Shown: positions 48,291 to 48,325 of the stretch, piece after piece
Layout of the letters: every line of letters begins with the position of its first letter
Position numbering within the stretch: the first letter of the stretch is position 1
Source of the DNA: Nephromyces sp. MM_2019
Lineage: Eukaryota > Apicomplexa > Aconoidasida > Nephromycida
Assembly: GCA_015657535.1 (NCBI GenBank)
Contig: JADHZB010000414.1
Span: 5,228-53,552, forward strand
DNA: 48,325 nucleotides
Direction of reading: 5' to 3'
Notes under the pieces: generated by a model
Database searches by the model: none
What the model saw: only the letters and a program-made list of their open reading frames with translations
Told to the model about the DNA's origin: nothing
Made by a program: the position numbers and the translations under genes

Positions 48291-48325
<35 letters not shown>
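48290..48325. repeat. (CA)n microsatellite at right edge
   Basis: Pure CA dinucleotide run to the last base. With the (TG)n run at the left edge it suggests that the sequence is bounded by unassembled simple repeats. Confidence 0.95.

Larger units (their letters stand above)
46050..48325. other. CA-rich region on the plus strand
   Basis: From about 46080 the plus strand becomes CA-rich (ACACAC, ACATAC), the reverse of the block to its left. Long open frames here are low-complexity Thr/His/Tyr translations and are not accepted as genes. One exon-like segment is listed separately. A plus-strand gene may lie at or beyond the right edge. Confidence 0.6.

Overview
The window looks like a nuclear contig from an AT-rich, intron-rich apicomplexan or a close myzozoan relative. 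Four observations support this. (1) A nucleus-encoded, catalytically dead ClpP-like protein (ClpR) carries a signal peptide, as apicoplast proteins do. (2) A myosin ends in RCC1/ATS1 repeats, the layout of Toxoplasma MyoH. (3) A complete CFAP251/WDR66 gene is present, which belongs to the axoneme of motile cilia. (4) Introns are mostly 50-130 nt with GT..AG ends. The ClpR argues against Cryptosporidium, and CFAP251 argues against lineages without flagella such as piroplasms. The genus cannot be settled from sequence alone. TAA, TAG and TGA all act as normal stops.

I rebuilt gene models by hand, requiring splice sites, reading phase and family alignment to agree. Exon lengths and phases are consistent in every multi-exon model given. 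From left to right: an RCC1 (Ran exchange factor) gene on the minus strand, running off the left edge (about 1-4910); ribosomal protein eL34 (minus, 7179-7929); a small RanBP2-type zinc-finger protein (minus, 10333-10913); CFAP251 (plus, 25 exons, 12121-16711); an unrecognised, probably mitochondrial protein (minus, 7 exons, 16946-18099); a MyoH-type myosin (minus, 30 exons, 1549 aa, 19027-25626); a possible micro-gene (plus, 26183-26506); a NUDT9-like ADP-ribose pyrophosphatase (plus, 6 exons, 27876-30295); an intronless membrane-anchored penicillin/acyl-homoserine-lactone acylase family protein (plus, 31714-34458); NOP56 (minus, 35924-37675); ClpR (minus, 39457-40302); and a CABLES-type cyclin-box protein (minus, 8 exons, 41566-44329).

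The two ends (about 1-2500 and 42700-48325) are rich in TG/CA and TA microsatellites, and introns there are longer (up to about 765 nt). The dinucleotide bias depends on strand: sense strands of the flanking genes are CA-rich, and the plus strand flips from TG-rich to CA-rich near 46050 and again upstream of the acylase gene near 31300. The window starts in (TG)n and ends in (CA)n, so these are probably assembly breaks in simple repeats, not biological ends.

The genes do not form one pathway. They are housekeeping genes (eL34, NOP56, RCC1), cytoskeletal/motility genes (MyoH-type myosin, CFAP251), an organelle chaperone-protease subunit (ClpR), a nucleotide-hygiene enzyme (NUDT9-like) and an unusual acylase, which is the most surprising gene here. 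No tRNA, rRNA, CRISPR array or transposon was recognised.
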